Source of the DNA: CAYSPG01 sp964432885
Lineage (GTDB): Bacteria; Bacteroidota; Bacteroidia; AKYH767-A; OLB10
Direction: 5' to 3'
Length of the DNA: 64,000 nt
Assembly (NCBI GenBank): GCA_964432885.1
Contig: CAYSPG010000006.1
Coordinates: 1 to 64,000, forward strand
Positions within the stretch are counted from its first letter, which is position 1. Every line of letters begins with the position of its first letter. Below the pieces are notes generated by a model. It was not told the origin of the DNA, made no database searches, and saw only the letters and a program-made list of their open reading frames with translations. A program made the position numbers and the translations under genes. Positions 46,401 through 54,847 of this stretch are shown piece by piece.

Positions 46401-47713
46401 GTTAATGCTACTTTAATTGATAAAAAGTCAGCGTCAAGGTAATTTCCACTGGTTGCTGCAAGCGGAACATCATAAGTTACCCAAAAATAATTGTCGCCAT
46501 TATCAATATAAAAGGTTGCAGTTACTGCCGAACCAGCACCAATTGCAGCAGTGGTGGGGGTTGAAATATAAATGGTAGTTCCTGAAATACTCACAACTTT
46601 AGTCATTGCTGCGAGACCTGATCCCGACAAGGTGCTACCTACAATAATACCCGCTGCAGAAGCAACTACGATACTGTTGGCACCGATTGCCGCACCTCCA
46701 GGAATTGTGGTAGCGGCAGTTGGTGGCCTAAATGAGTGGTTGGTGGCATAAGGAGCTGCTGGAGGCACCCCTGCAATTGTAGAAAGCAAAATAGCATTTG
46801 TGAGTGTAAAGTTGTTATAATTTCCAGTCCAATAAAGCCTGGCAGTGTTAAAGTCGGTTGCAACTGTTGGCAAAGTAGTTCCGTTTGTATTAAAGGTTAA
46901 TGAGTCTATTGCATATGGAGTTCCAGCACCATCCATCACCACTTTGGCTCCAACAATCATGTTGTTGGTAGTATTTTTTGCTACATCATTGGTATTTTGA
47001 TAACTTAATGATGAGTTGGTGTAGTTCTGCTGGTTCGGGTAAGTAATAATTTGAAAATCGTCAACGTACATGTTGTTACCCTGCAAACCTGTTGCAACCA
47101 AAATAACATATGTATTAACAGTGGTGGTTAAACCAACTGTGTAGGGAATATTGTATGTATATTGAAACCAGGCATTAGAAGCACAACTTACTGCAGGAGC
47201 TGATGCACAAGGACGATTTAACGGGTTAGCTGAGCCACCAAGTAAAACTGCACCAGTTAAATTGGGAGCATTATTTACATAAACAGCAATATTATCGTTA
47301 ATTCCAGCACCACCATTATCGCGGTACATCCAAAAGCTAACAGTCGCAACCGGAGCGGCATACGCTCTAAAGTCGTAAGCACGTGATACCAATGCAGATT
47401 GTGATCCAGCAACCTGACAAGTTTTTGATGTAAAACGCATCATACTACCAGTTGCACCCAAACCCCAAGTGTGAGGTGTACAGGCCGGATTGGTGGCCGT
47501 GTTGTTCATACGTTCCCATACGTTATCTGAGTCGGTAGCGGCAGTAATTTTAAACTGTTGCCAGCCAAATGGTAAATTAATGTTTGGCCAAGTGGTTCCG
47601 GTTCCCACAAAATCAAATGTTTCGGTGTGGGTAATTTGAGCAACCGCAGGTATTGCGGCAGTTGCAATCAAAACTACAAACAAGATGCGATTTAAAGTAG
47701 ATTTCCCTCTCAT
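43496..47713 (-). CDS. Large T9SS surface protein with GEVED domain
   Basis: A signal peptide (about residues 1-25, ILFVVLIATAAIPAVAQ) leads into a MAM/jelly-roll-like region starting HTETFDFVG. Around residues 270-500 is a BNR-like, Thr/Ala-rich region. A GEVED domain at about 535-640 carries WIDYNKNGSFADPGEKIL and the name-giving GETEDYKV. The following regions (about 650-1200) are beta-rich and have no domain I can name. The type A T9SS end is preceded by a typical linker (PIDLLSFNARPEKDKVKIYWSTASEHNNDYF) and closes with ASGVYTLIISDSKRMISRKIVY. It has its own promoter and terminator, so it is a single-gene unit. Its surface role is inferred. Confidence 0.85.
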   Translation of the reverse strand: MRGKSTLNRILFVVLIATAAIPAVAQITHTETFDFVGTGTTWPNINLPFGWQQFKITAATDSDNVWERMNNTATNPACTPHTWGLGATGSMMRFTSKTCQVAGSQSALVSRAYDFRAYAAPVATVSFWMYRDNGGAGINDNIAVYVNNAPNLTGAVLLGGSANPLNRPCASAPAVSCASNAWFQYTYNIPYTVGLTTTVNTYVILVATGLQGNNMYVDDFQIITYPNQQNYTNSSLSYQNTNDVAKNTTNNMIVGAKVVMDGAGTPYAIDSLTFNTNGTTLPTVATDFNTARLYWTGNYNNFTLTNAILLSTIAGVPPAAPYATNHSFRPPTAATTIPGGAAIGANSIVVASAAGIIVGSTLSGSGLAAMTKVVSISGTTIYISTPTTAAIGAGSAVTATFYIDNGDNYFWVTYDVPLAATSGNYLDADFLSIKVALTTFTPSTLTLPGARQIDVAYCGGNPPFYSVGTSWLSGSYTNNDYVRSVIMPGYAAVYPPGINNIYNTVWGAQIPASSCTFPTCRFACHPPDYEAFNPAIAGNTATIMPDSTYNINVQVGTWGSGNYVAAWIDYNKNGSFADPGEKILQSASLLSLGWSNANFTVPSGAFIGTTTLRVREVYLGSNIDPCANATYGETEDYKVTIITPCAVAGWKVWLGFTDDWFTATNWCGGVPTINDNALIPGGGAAGYKRPVIRGATGAVCKKLRIEGTDTLYCNSYQGGTLTCADSLNIANATGRLSVVSSYDATAVISSANLYNALYTILKQSVARQKVQLVYSRTELLAKGLVAGDVIDQVIFNIANRQSFKGINTTSPYTNFNINYYYTNPSFCYSTTTYAPNVVAGGNVYSGTLNTGSITYNTAGQIIIPLTTPITWSGVNNSLVIEFCYDLTAVGIGTGADRFEQTQTPGCNSTMVCLNPAGGAPSGCTMPDAAPQLRYITSQRPNVTYHYYRPYKKFNISVGGATGGDWINNGSFVPNLSRVTMAASAAQAIRGTTATTFYDLTINNTSAPAAGVTMSNDVTVTDSLRLTNGALKLNTRLLTLSVPTTNALTRLAGYLVSENPPPTYGRLKWNHASNYALYEIPFGNSAGIYIPFRYTPSAGTNDMTYATYATIPANTPIPTGVTHINGFYTGTNNSANMVDRYWQIDNAGTGGTGDMEFAYANTEIPANGNTNIRAQHWTNALTRWDDPNMFIGQTNPMTGPSTYSAKYNASNRFGSWALTREAQPLPIDLLSFNARPEKDKVKIYWSTASEHNNDYFTVERTLNASEYSFVADVKSKGNSNALQEYYTYDYKPVVGTQYYRLKQTDFDGKYTYSNLVPVTFGKADEFEIVSVANNNNGSQTVYFKYDSDSKVSYKLVDILGKLVTTQTDVDAFNGVNQIELKHNFASGVYTLIISDSKRMISRKIVY

Positions 47714-47771
47714 GTTATTAGGAATTTAATGGTTGAATTTTATGATTGATTTAATTATTTGGTAGCGTTGT

Positions 47772-47779
47772 CAAAAATA
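47772..47779 (-). promoter_or_regulatory. Candidate −7 box of the GEVED-domain gene
   Basis: TATTTTTG on the minus strand fits TAnnTTTG, 58 nt before the ATG. The region is very AT-rich, so chance matches are likely. Confidence 0.35.
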
Positions 47780-47953
47780 TAATATAACATTCTTAAACAT
47801 CATGCCTAAATTTAGGGACTAAAAGTATTAATTTATTTTAAAAAAATATAAATTTTTATTAACAATTTTATCATTGGTTATTTCCCTGTGTTGTGGGCGC
47901 CTTTATTAACGTTATTTGTCAAGTTAAGTTCCGTTATCAACCTTAATTATTTT

Positions 47954-48544
47954 ATGTTTCGCTATTTTGCCCTGTATAAACCCTATGGTTACCTTTCACA
48001 ATTTGGTGATGAAGGCAGATACAAGGGAATTGGTCAGCTTATCAACTTGCCATCCGATGTTTATTCTGCCGGCAGGTTAGATGCTGATAGCGAGGGGCTT
48101 TTGATATTTACCAATGATGGCTTTCTTAAAAGCCGATTGCTTGAGCCTCAATACAAACATAAACGCACCTACACGGTTCAGGTAGAGGGTGAGGTTCAAG
48201 CAGATAAACTTACCAAGCTTACTCAGGGTGTTGTTATCAATATTAAAGGAACGTTATACAAAACAATTTCAGCAAAAATCGTGCTACTTCTTACAAAACC
48301 AGATTTTCCGGAAAGAAACCCTCCCATCCGTATTAGAAAAAACGTTCCAACATCCTGGATTCAAATAACTTTGGTGGAGGGAAAGAACCGACAAGTACGG
48401 AAAATGACGGCAGCAATAGGCTATCCAACCCTGCGTTTAATACGTACTTCCATAGAAAACCTTACACTTGACGGAATGAAATCAGGTGAATTGATTGAAC
48501 TTACTCAAAAAGAAATTTACACTAAACTAAATATATCATTGTGA
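47954..48544 (+). CDS. RsuA/RluB/E/F-family pseudouridine synthase (RluE-like)
   Basis: The enzyme isomerises a specific uridine to pseudouridine in rRNA. The start is set at MFRYFALYKPYGYLSQF (47954); the upstream ATG adds 22 residues foreign to the family. The catalytic aspartate is D43 in SAGRLDADSEGLLIFTNDG. KTYTVQVEGEV-like and ITLVEGKNRQVRKMTAAIGYPTLRLIR regions are also conserved. There is no S4 domain, which fits the short RluE type and its 196-residue length. Its TGA overlaps the GTG start of the GH92 gene (GTGA), an odd pairing of an RNA enzyme with a secreted glycosidase. Confidence 0.88.
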   Translation: MFRYFALYKPYGYLSQFGDEGRYKGIGQLINLPSDVYSAGRLDADSEGLLIFTNDGFLKSRLLEPQYKHKRTYTVQVEGEVQADKLTKLTQGVVINIKGTLYKTISAKIVLLLTKPDFPERNPPIRIRKNVPTSWIQITLVEGKNRQVRKMTAAIGYPTLRLIRTSIENLTLDGMKSGELIELTQKEIYTKLNISL

Positions 48545-51432
48545 AAAAAAGAATTCTAGTAATCTGCGCATTTTTTGCCACACATAATCTGTTAGGTCAG
48601 CCCGACTATGCTTCATTTGTTAACCCATTTATTGGAACAGGTGGGCATGGACACACTTTTCCGGGAGCCACGGTTCCTTTTGGGATGGTTCAGCTAAGCC
48701 CAGATACCCGCATTGACGGAAGTTGGGATGGCTGTTCGGGTTACCACCATTCCGATTCTGTTGTTTATGGTTTTTCTCACACCCACTTAAGTGGAACTGG
48801 CTGTAGCGACTATGGCGATTTTTTGTTAATGCCAATGTCAGGACCTTTTAGTTTTAATCCATCAACCTATGCAAGCAAATTTTCTCATGCCAATGAAAAA
48901 GCAACTGCTGGTTTTTATTCAGCTCATTTGGATGACCACAATATTGATGTTGAGTTAACTTCAACAACTCGTGTGGGGTTTCATAAATACATTTATCGCC
49001 AAGGTGGCATAAGCAATGTAATTTTAGATTTAGAGCATCGAGATAAATTAATTGAGGGAGAAATAAAAATTGTGAATTCAAGAACTGTGAATGTGTACAG
49101 GCGAAGCGATGCCTGGGCGCGTGATCAAAGGATTTATGCCGTAATTGTTTTTTCAAAACCATTTACAGACACCACCCTACAACAAAATAAAAAAGCTGCA
49201 TTTATTTTTGATATGAAAAAAGATGAACCTCTTTTGATAAAAGTGGCCATCAGTGCTGTTGATTATGATGGAGCAATGAATAATTTAAAAACCGAATTAG
49301 ATGGGTGGGATTTTAATGCAACAAAAAAAAATGCACATGCAATGTGGAACCATGAATTAAAAAAAGTAGAAGTGCAAGATGATGATAAAAACAAGCTCAC
49401 TATTTTTTATACTGCATTGTATCATTGCTTTATTCAACCCAATATTTACAGCGATTGCGATGGCCGTTATCGTGGGCGCGATTTACAAATTCACAAAGCC
49501 GATTTTGATTACTACACTGTTTTCTCGTTATGGGATACATTTAGAGCATGGCATCCTTTAATGACGTTGATTAACGAAAAAAGAACCGTTGATTTTATAA
49601 AAACTTTTTTGGCTCAATTTGAACAAGGAGGTTTGTTGCCGGTTTGGGAGTTATCAAGTAACGAAACAGAATGTATGATTGGCTACCACGGTGTAAGCGT
49701 AATTGCCGATGCTATGATGAAAGGCATTAATGGATTTGATTACGAAAAAGTTTATGCAGCATGTAAAAAGAGTGCTGAAGCTAGAAACAGGTACGGGCTT
49801 GGAACATATATTGACAAAGGCTTTTTGGAACTTGAAGATGAAAACGAATCGGTTTCGAAAACACTTGAGTATGCTTATGATGATTGGTGCATTGCGCAAA
49901 TGGCTAAAAAACTTGAAAAAATTGATGATGCAGCCATATACACTAAGCGGTCGGAATCATGGAAAAACCTGCTTGACACCAAAACGGGTTTTATGCGGGC
50001 ACGTAGCAATGGCGGGTGGTTAACTCCTTTTGACCCTTATGAAGTTAACAACAATTTTACCGAAGCCAACTCATGGCAGTACACCTTTTTTGTGCCTCAC
50101 CAGATTGAAGAAATGATTCAGCTACATGGAGGAAAAGAAAAATTTGAAATGATGCTTGATAATTTATTTTCGGCAAAAACAAAAACAAGTGGCCGCGAAC
50201 AGGCTGATATTACCGGACTGATTGGACAATATGCACATGGCAATGAGCCCAGCCATCACATGGCATATCTTTATCATTACGTTGGCAAAGATTATAAAAC
50301 TCAAAAACTCATACACACGATTGTAAATGACTTTTACAAAAACACTGAAGATGGATTAATTGGGAACGAAGACTGCGGGCAGATGAGCGCATGGTACATT
50401 TTAAGTTCACTTGGGTTTTATAATGTTTGTCCGGCAACTGAAACCGACCAATATATTTTAGGCACCCCAGGTTTTCAAAATGCAGTAGTGCATTTTGAAA
50501 ACGGAAACCAATTAGCCATAAACACTACTGGCTTTTCGAAAAAAAATTTTTATGTCAATTCAGTAACCAATGACAATGGAAGTAATTTTAAATGTTATTC
50601 GTTAAATCATTCTGAAATAAAAAACGGAATGAGCATTACCTTTAACATGAGTAATAAACCATATTATGAAAATAATTATTCGGAAAATCAAGGGTTAAAT
50701 AAATCTGAATTTGTTGTTGTTCCTTCTTTTTCATCGTCAGGGCTCACATTTAAAGATACTATGCATATTACTATTGAATCTTTACAACCAGGTTGTAAAA
50801 TATATTACATGATACAAGGAGCATTTGAGCGACCAGAAAAAAAAGAATACACAAAACCTTTTATCATTGATACCACATCAATTATATACGCCTATTGCGT
50901 AAATAATGCAGGAGCAGAAAGCAAATTGATAACTGCACGATATTATAAATTGCTCCATCCCGAATGGTCGGTAAAACTAAACAGTACATACACCCCACAA
51001 TATTCAGCCGGAGGTGATGGTGCATTGATTGATGGATTACATGGGGATGAAAACTGGCGCAAAGGTCGATGGCACGGCTACCAGTCGCAGGATTTTGAAT
51101 GTATTATTGATATGCAGTACCAAAAAAATATTTCTAATTGTACAGCCGGATTTTTGCAAGATTCGCGCGCCTGGATATTAATGCCGCTAAACATGTCGGT
51201 TGAAATTTCTGCTGATGGCACAAACTTTATTTCCGTTGGCACTGTTACCAATATCATTAAAGCCGATGACACAACACCGCAAGTAAAAAACTTTTCGCTT
51301 ACTTTTGATAAAGTGAGTGCGCGTTATGTAAAAGTAAAAGCTAAAAACTATGGTAAACTTCCCGAATGGCACCAAGGATTTCCATTTAATGGCGATGCTT
51401 ATATTTTTATTGACGAAATTGACATCAGATAA
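48541..51432 (+). CDS. GH92 family alpha-mannosidase, exported
   Basis: This is a calcium-dependent exo-alpha-mannosidase of glycoside hydrolase family 92, active on mannose-rich glycans in the periplasm or outside. A signal peptide (residues 1-20) leads into the N-terminal domain NPFIGTGGHGHTFPGA and GYHHSD. The catalytic domain has SSNETECMIGYHG near 370-382, which holds the expected general acid Glu. NEDCGQMSAWYILSSLGFYN is near 607-626. After about residue 735 there is a chitobiase-like bridge and an F5/8-type C-terminal domain (about 800-963). No T9SS tail is seen. Start at GTG 48541 overlaps the pseudouridine synthase stop. The next gene begins right after its own stop. Confidence 0.94.
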   Translation: MKKRILVICAFFATHNLLGQPDYASFVNPFIGTGGHGHTFPGATVPFGMVQLSPDTRIDGSWDGCSGYHHSDSVVYGFSHTHLSGTGCSDYGDFLLMPMSGPFSFNPSTYASKFSHANEKATAGFYSAHLDDHNIDVELTSTTRVGFHKYIYRQGGISNVILDLEHRDKLIEGEIKIVNSRTVNVYRRSDAWARDQRIYAVIVFSKPFTDTTLQQNKKAAFIFDMKKDEPLLIKVAISAVDYDGAMNNLKTELDGWDFNATKKNAHAMWNHELKKVEVQDDDKNKLTIFYTALYHCFIQPNIYSDCDGRYRGRDLQIHKADFDYYTVFSLWDTFRAWHPLMTLINEKRTVDFIKTFLAQFEQGGLLPVWELSSNETECMIGYHGVSVIADAMMKGINGFDYEKVYAACKKSAEARNRYGLGTYIDKGFLELEDENESVSKTLEYAYDDWCIAQMAKKLEKIDDAAIYTKRSESWKNLLDTKTGFMRARSNGGWLTPFDPYEVNNNFTEANSWQYTFFVPHQIEEMIQLHGGKEKFEMMLDNLFSAKTKTSGREQADITGLIGQYAHGNEPSHHMAYLYHYVGKDYKTQKLIHTIVNDFYKNTEDGLIGNEDCGQMSAWYILSSLGFYNVCPATETDQYILGTPGFQNAVVHFENGNQLAINTTGFSKKNFYVNSVTNDNGSNFKCYSLNHSEIKNGMSITFNMSNKPYYENNYSENQGLNKSEFVVVPSFSSSGLTFKDTMHITIESLQPGCKIYYMIQGAFERPEKKEYTKPFIIDTTSIIYAYCVNNAGAESKLITARYYKLLHPEWSVKLNSTYTPQYSAGGDGALIDGLHGDENWRKGRWHGYQSQDFECIIDMQYQKNISNCTAGFLQDSRAWILMPLNMSVEISADGTNFISVGTVTNIIKADDTTPQVKNFSLTFDKVSARYVKVKAKNYGKLPEWHQGFPFNGDAYIFIDEIDIR

Positions 51433-51433
51433 A

Positions 51434-52681
51434 TTGTCTTTAATAAAACAAACATATTGGCATAACGAAAGTCAAACAACCAACCGCCCTGAGGTTTGCT
51501 TTTCTGTTTTGTTTTTGCTTTTTCTAATACCTTGTGCAGCATTGTGCCAGCGGCCTCAGTTAAAAATAAAATTACTTGAAATTGCTTCTGGATTCACATC
51601 TCCAGTTGCTTTTGCTGTTGCTGGCGATGGCACTAACCGATTGTTTATAGTAGAGCAAAGTGGTAGAATTAAAATTATCAAAAGCCAAAATGTGCTGCCT
51701 GTTCCATTTCTTGATTTATCAAAAAAATTAGACAGGCTTAATATTGCATATAGTGAAGAGGGGGTGCTTGGGCTTGCTTTTCATCCTGAATATAAAACCA
51801 ATGGCAGATTTTTTGTGTATTACAGCGCTCCTGCAATCAACCCATCTGACGATCACGCTTCAATTATCTCTGAATTTAAAGTTTCATTAAATGCTGATGT
51901 TGCTGATGCCGGAAGTGAGAAAATAATAATGGTTATTGCACAACCCGAAAGCAATCACAACGGTGGAATGATTGCATTTGGCCCTGATAACATGTTATAC
52001 ATTGGAACCGGTGATGGTGGCGGTGGCGGAGACAGGCACGGTAACATTGGCAATGGACAGGATTTAAATTCATTGCTCGGAAAAATTTTGCGAATTGATG
52101 TTGATAAAAAAGTGCCGTATCAAATTCCAACCGATAATCCATTTATAAAGCCGGGCTGCAAGCCTGAAGTTTTTGCTTATGGTTTACGCAATCCATGGAA
52201 ATTTTCTTTTGATAGAGTAACAGGAAAACTATTTTGTGGTGATGTAGGTCAAAATAAATTTGAAGAAACCAATGTAATTGAAAAAGGAAAAAATTACGGT
52301 TGGCGTATAATGGAAGCTAATCATTGTTTCAATCCCGAAGTAAATTGCGAAAGCGCAAACCTTGAATTACCTATTGATGAATACTCGCATACTGAAGGTA
52401 ACAGCATTACAGGTGGTTTTGTGTATAGAGGAAAATCATTTCCATCCATGCATGGATATTACATTTTTGGAGACTGGAGCGGTAAGGTATGGGCGCTGAA
52501 AAAAGATTCGCAGCAAGCCTGGAAAAAATTTGATGTTATATCAGAAGGAAATAAAAGCAATGATTTAAATAAAAAGGTAAATAGTTTTGGTGAAGACGAA
52601 AATGGTGAACTTTATATTATAACTCAAAACGGTTTTGGTCCCAAAAGCAAAACAGGAAGTGTATATAAAATTACTTGGTAA
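51434..52681 (+). CDS. PQQ-dependent sugar dehydrogenase-like (GSDH family), exported
   Basis: This six-bladed beta-propeller protein of the glucose/sorbosone dehydrogenase family probably oxidises an aldose with PQQ in the periplasm. Family motifs are FTSPVAFAVAGDG, GLAFHPEY, NHNGGMIAFGPD with the catalytic His, GTGDGGGGGD, YGLRNPWKFSFD and GKNYGWRIMEA. A signal peptide core is at VCFSVLFLLFLIPCAALC. The first ATG in frame (51350) would overlap GH92 by 83 nt and add residues before the signal. I therefore prefer TTG 51434, one nt after the GH92 stop; this choice is uncertain. It may act on sugars freed by the mannosidase. Confidence 0.85.
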   Translation: MSLIKQTYWHNESQTTNRPEVCFSVLFLLFLIPCAALCQRPQLKIKLLEIASGFTSPVAFAVAGDGTNRLFIVEQSGRIKIIKSQNVLPVPFLDLSKKLDRLNIAYSEEGVLGLAFHPEYKTNGRFFVYYSAPAINPSDDHASIISEFKVSLNADVADAGSEKIIMVIAQPESNHNGGMIAFGPDNMLYIGTGDGGGGGDRHGNIGNGQDLNSLLGKILRIDVDKKVPYQIPTDNPFIKPGCKPEVFAYGLRNPWKFSFDRVTGKLFCGDVGQNKFEETNVIEKGKNYGWRIMEANHCFNPEVNCESANLELPIDEYSHTEGNSITGGFVYRGKSFPSMHGYYIFGDWSGKVWALKKDSQQAWKKFDVISEGNKSNDLNKKVNSFGEDENGELYIITQNGFGPKSKTGSVYKITW

Positions 52682-52693
52682 TTTTTTTTCCAT

Positions 52694-52728
52694 AAAAAAA
52701 GGCTGCCTAAATAAGACAGCCTTTTTTT
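52694..52728. terminator. Bidirectional intrinsic terminator
   Basis: A 15-bp stem (52694-52708 with 52714-52728, one wobble) flanked by A and T runs separates two convergent genes. It belongs to the AGGCTGYCT family of stems. Confidence 0.85.
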
Positions 52729-52745
52729 TTGAATAACTTGGTTAA

Positions 52746-54686
52746 TTACTCAACTGAGAATTTAACAGTTGATGATTTTCCGTTAGCAGTAACCGTAGCA
52801 AAGTATAATCCTTTTGCATAGTTACCCACTTTAACTTTAATAACTTGTTGTCCGGCATAATCAGCAAAATTGAATGTGCGAACTACTTGTCCTAACGTAT
52901 TTGTGATTTCAAGTTTCACATCAGCTTTGTTGCTAACCGAAACAGGAATGCTAATCATATCATTGGTTGGATTAGGATATGGATTTGAAACAGCCAAATC
53001 AGCAACTTGCTCTTGAACACTTGTTACAAGCGGGCATGTGCTTAAGTAGATGGTGTTATCGGCAACAGTAAACATGTTGTCATCCATTTGACCACAAACA
53101 AAGTGGTGAGTACATGGAGTACCAACACTTGGATTACCACCTGCAGTTGTAGAAAGTTCCTGATAAGTAATAGGAAGGCTGTAAGAACCCGTGTTACCAA
53201 AAACATAGTACGATAAATTACCGATAATACAAGCAGACTCAGCCAATGAACCTGCAGTTAAGTTAACAACAGGGGTTGACAATCCGGTTGTAAGATCATA
53301 ACCTACACAATATGCGTTTGGTAATGTGTTACCAACACCAGCAAAAACTGTAGTGTCTGTATCAAAATAAACGTAAAATAATTTATCACCATTCCATGTA
53401 CGTGCTACTGAACCACGGTTACGATCACTGGTTGTAGCTCCAGCGTTGTCATCCCATTCACCATCAAATGTCATGGTATAACCAATAAGGCGGGCTTTCC
53501 AGGTGTTTCCCTGATCAGTTGTAAATACATCAACCATCATAAATCCTCCTGCACCAACAATAATTTGTCCGTTAACGTTATCAAGCGGTTGCGCAGCAGC
53601 AAAAATGTGCAGGTTATCCTGGTTATCAACTACAAGGTCGTGCTCATAATAAAATGACCAGTAATATCCTGCAGGGGGTGGTCCGCCAAATAATGAATCA
53701 AGATTGTTAAGGTTAATCATGTTGCCACTCCAGGTAGCGCCACCATCAGTAGTTTTGTAAACGCAAGGCAGCACAGCATTGGGAGCACATGCAAAAGGCT
53801 GATCATTGGCGTGAGCCAAAGCAGTCATGTAACCAACACTTCCATTATCGTTAAAGCAAGTGCGTGTTTCATACGACCAAATACCAGCACCTGAACCATC
53901 GTCATCAACAGGAAATGGGAAAGTAGTACGGCTGATGTTGTATTTGCTTGTAGCATTATCCCATACACCTTTGAAAAAATAAAGAGCACTGTCGTAAGTA
54001 TGAGTTAATCCAATAACATCATATTGTCCATCGCTATTGTAAAAAGTTCCGTTTTTATCCATGTGAGCACCGGCAGGTACATCACCAATAAAACCCGGAT
54101 CAACAAATGCTTCATAACCTTGTTGAGCATTTAATGTAGCACCTAAGCTACCATTTCCATAAGTATAACCAATCCAACCGGCACCATCAGTAGTTGCACC
54201 CATTGCTCCAATGAATGCATTATCCGGGTTTGTATTTCCTGAAGGGTTATAAAGTACGGCTTGCGGGTAACGGCCTCTTATTGTAGCTCCTGGATCGGTA
54301 TAAATTGGCCCCTGATCAATAGACCATGTTGTACCGCCATCTTTTGAAATGTCAAACATTAAATCACCACCCGAAGCACCAACACCACCACCAGGATTAG
54401 CACGGTGTACAAATACAACAGTGTTTAATGTTGGGTCAGCCCAAACGTTAGTACGAGGACCATTGATTGAGGTGAATGAATTAACAGAACTTCCAAGTGT
54501 ATTATCGCAGCCGGCAAATATGCTGTTTCCGTTTTTCTGATACACTGGCCTGTCAACACGCACGCGGTTAGGGGTGTTTAAGGAGTTGTAAACTTTTGTG
54601 AGCTCCTTTTTTGCAGGACGCAATTCCTGCGCATTGGCACATAAGCTAATGCCGAATGCTGATAATAATAGTAAACTTTTTTTCAT
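52746..54686 (-). CDS. T9SS-exported protein, tandem paralogue 1 (BNR/sialidase-like fold)
   Basis: The start is placed at MKKSLLLLSAFGISLCANAQ (54686), which gives a clean signal peptide; the upstream ATG only adds a tail. The mature protein has several DGGxTW-type (Asp-box) turns such as ISKDGGTTWSID and KTTDGGATWSGN, typical of sialidase-like beta-propellers. Catalytic arginines of true sialidases could not be identified. A type A T9SS domain covers about the last 75 residues (SNPYPNPTNDMISIPV to TVKFSVE). It is highly similar to the next gene, especially near GSLAESACIIGNLSYYVFGN. The pair arose by tandem duplication. Its function is unknown. Confidence 0.87.
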   Translation of the reverse strand: MKKSLLLLSAFGISLCANAQELRPAKKELTKVYNSLNTPNRVRVDRPVYQKNGNSIFAGCDNTLGSSVNSFTSINGPRTNVWADPTLNTVVFVHRANPGGGVGASGGDLMFDISKDGGTTWSIDQGPIYTDPGATIRGRYPQAVLYNPSGNTNPDNAFIGAMGATTDGAGWIGYTYGNGSLGATLNAQQGYEAFVDPGFIGDVPAGAHMDKNGTFYNSDGQYDVIGLTHTYDSALYFFKGVWDNATSKYNISRTTFPFPVDDDGSGAGIWSYETRTCFNDNGSVGYMTALAHANDQPFACAPNAVLPCVYKTTDGGATWSGNMINLNNLDSLFGGPPPAGYYWSFYYEHDLVVDNQDNLHIFAAAQPLDNVNGQIIVGAGGFMMVDVFTTDQGNTWKARLIGYTMTFDGEWDDNAGATTSDRNRGSVARTWNGDKLFYVYFDTDTTVFAGVGNTLPNAYCVGYDLTTGLSTPVVNLTAGSLAESACIIGNLSYYVFGNTGSYSLPITYQELSTTAGGNPSVGTPCTHHFVCGQMDDNMFTVADNTIYLSTCPLVTSVQEQVADLAVSNPYPNPTNDMISIPVSVSNKADVKLEITNTLGQVVRTFNFADYAGQQVIKVKVGNYAKGLYFATVTANGKSSTVKFSVE

Positions 54687-54709
54687 TTTTATTTGGTTTT
54701 TATATTGGC

Positions 54710-54717
54710 CAAATATA
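54710..54717 (-). promoter_or_regulatory. Candidate −7 box of tandem paralogue 1
   Basis: TATATTTG on the minus strand is 23 nt before the ATG. The leader after it, with ACCAAAT shortly before the start codon, resembles that of paralogue 2. Confidence 0.45.
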
Positions 54718-54791
54718 GGCAAATTTTAATATGCAGAATGCAGAATGCATACAATATAAAAGTGAGTATTTTTTATGCCGTGAGCATAAAA

Positions 54792-54828
54792 AAAAGAGGC
54801 TGCTCATTTTACTGAGCCAGCCTCTTTT
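54792..54828 (-). terminator. Intrinsic terminator after tandem paralogue 2
   Basis: An 11-bp outer stem (54792-54802 with 54818-54828) and a 4-bp inner stem (54803-54806 with 54813-54816), with one bulged base, are followed on the minus strand by a T run. The AGAGGCTG core is shared with other terminators here. Confidence 0.78.
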
Positions 54829-54847
54829 AGTGTAATATAAAAATTGT

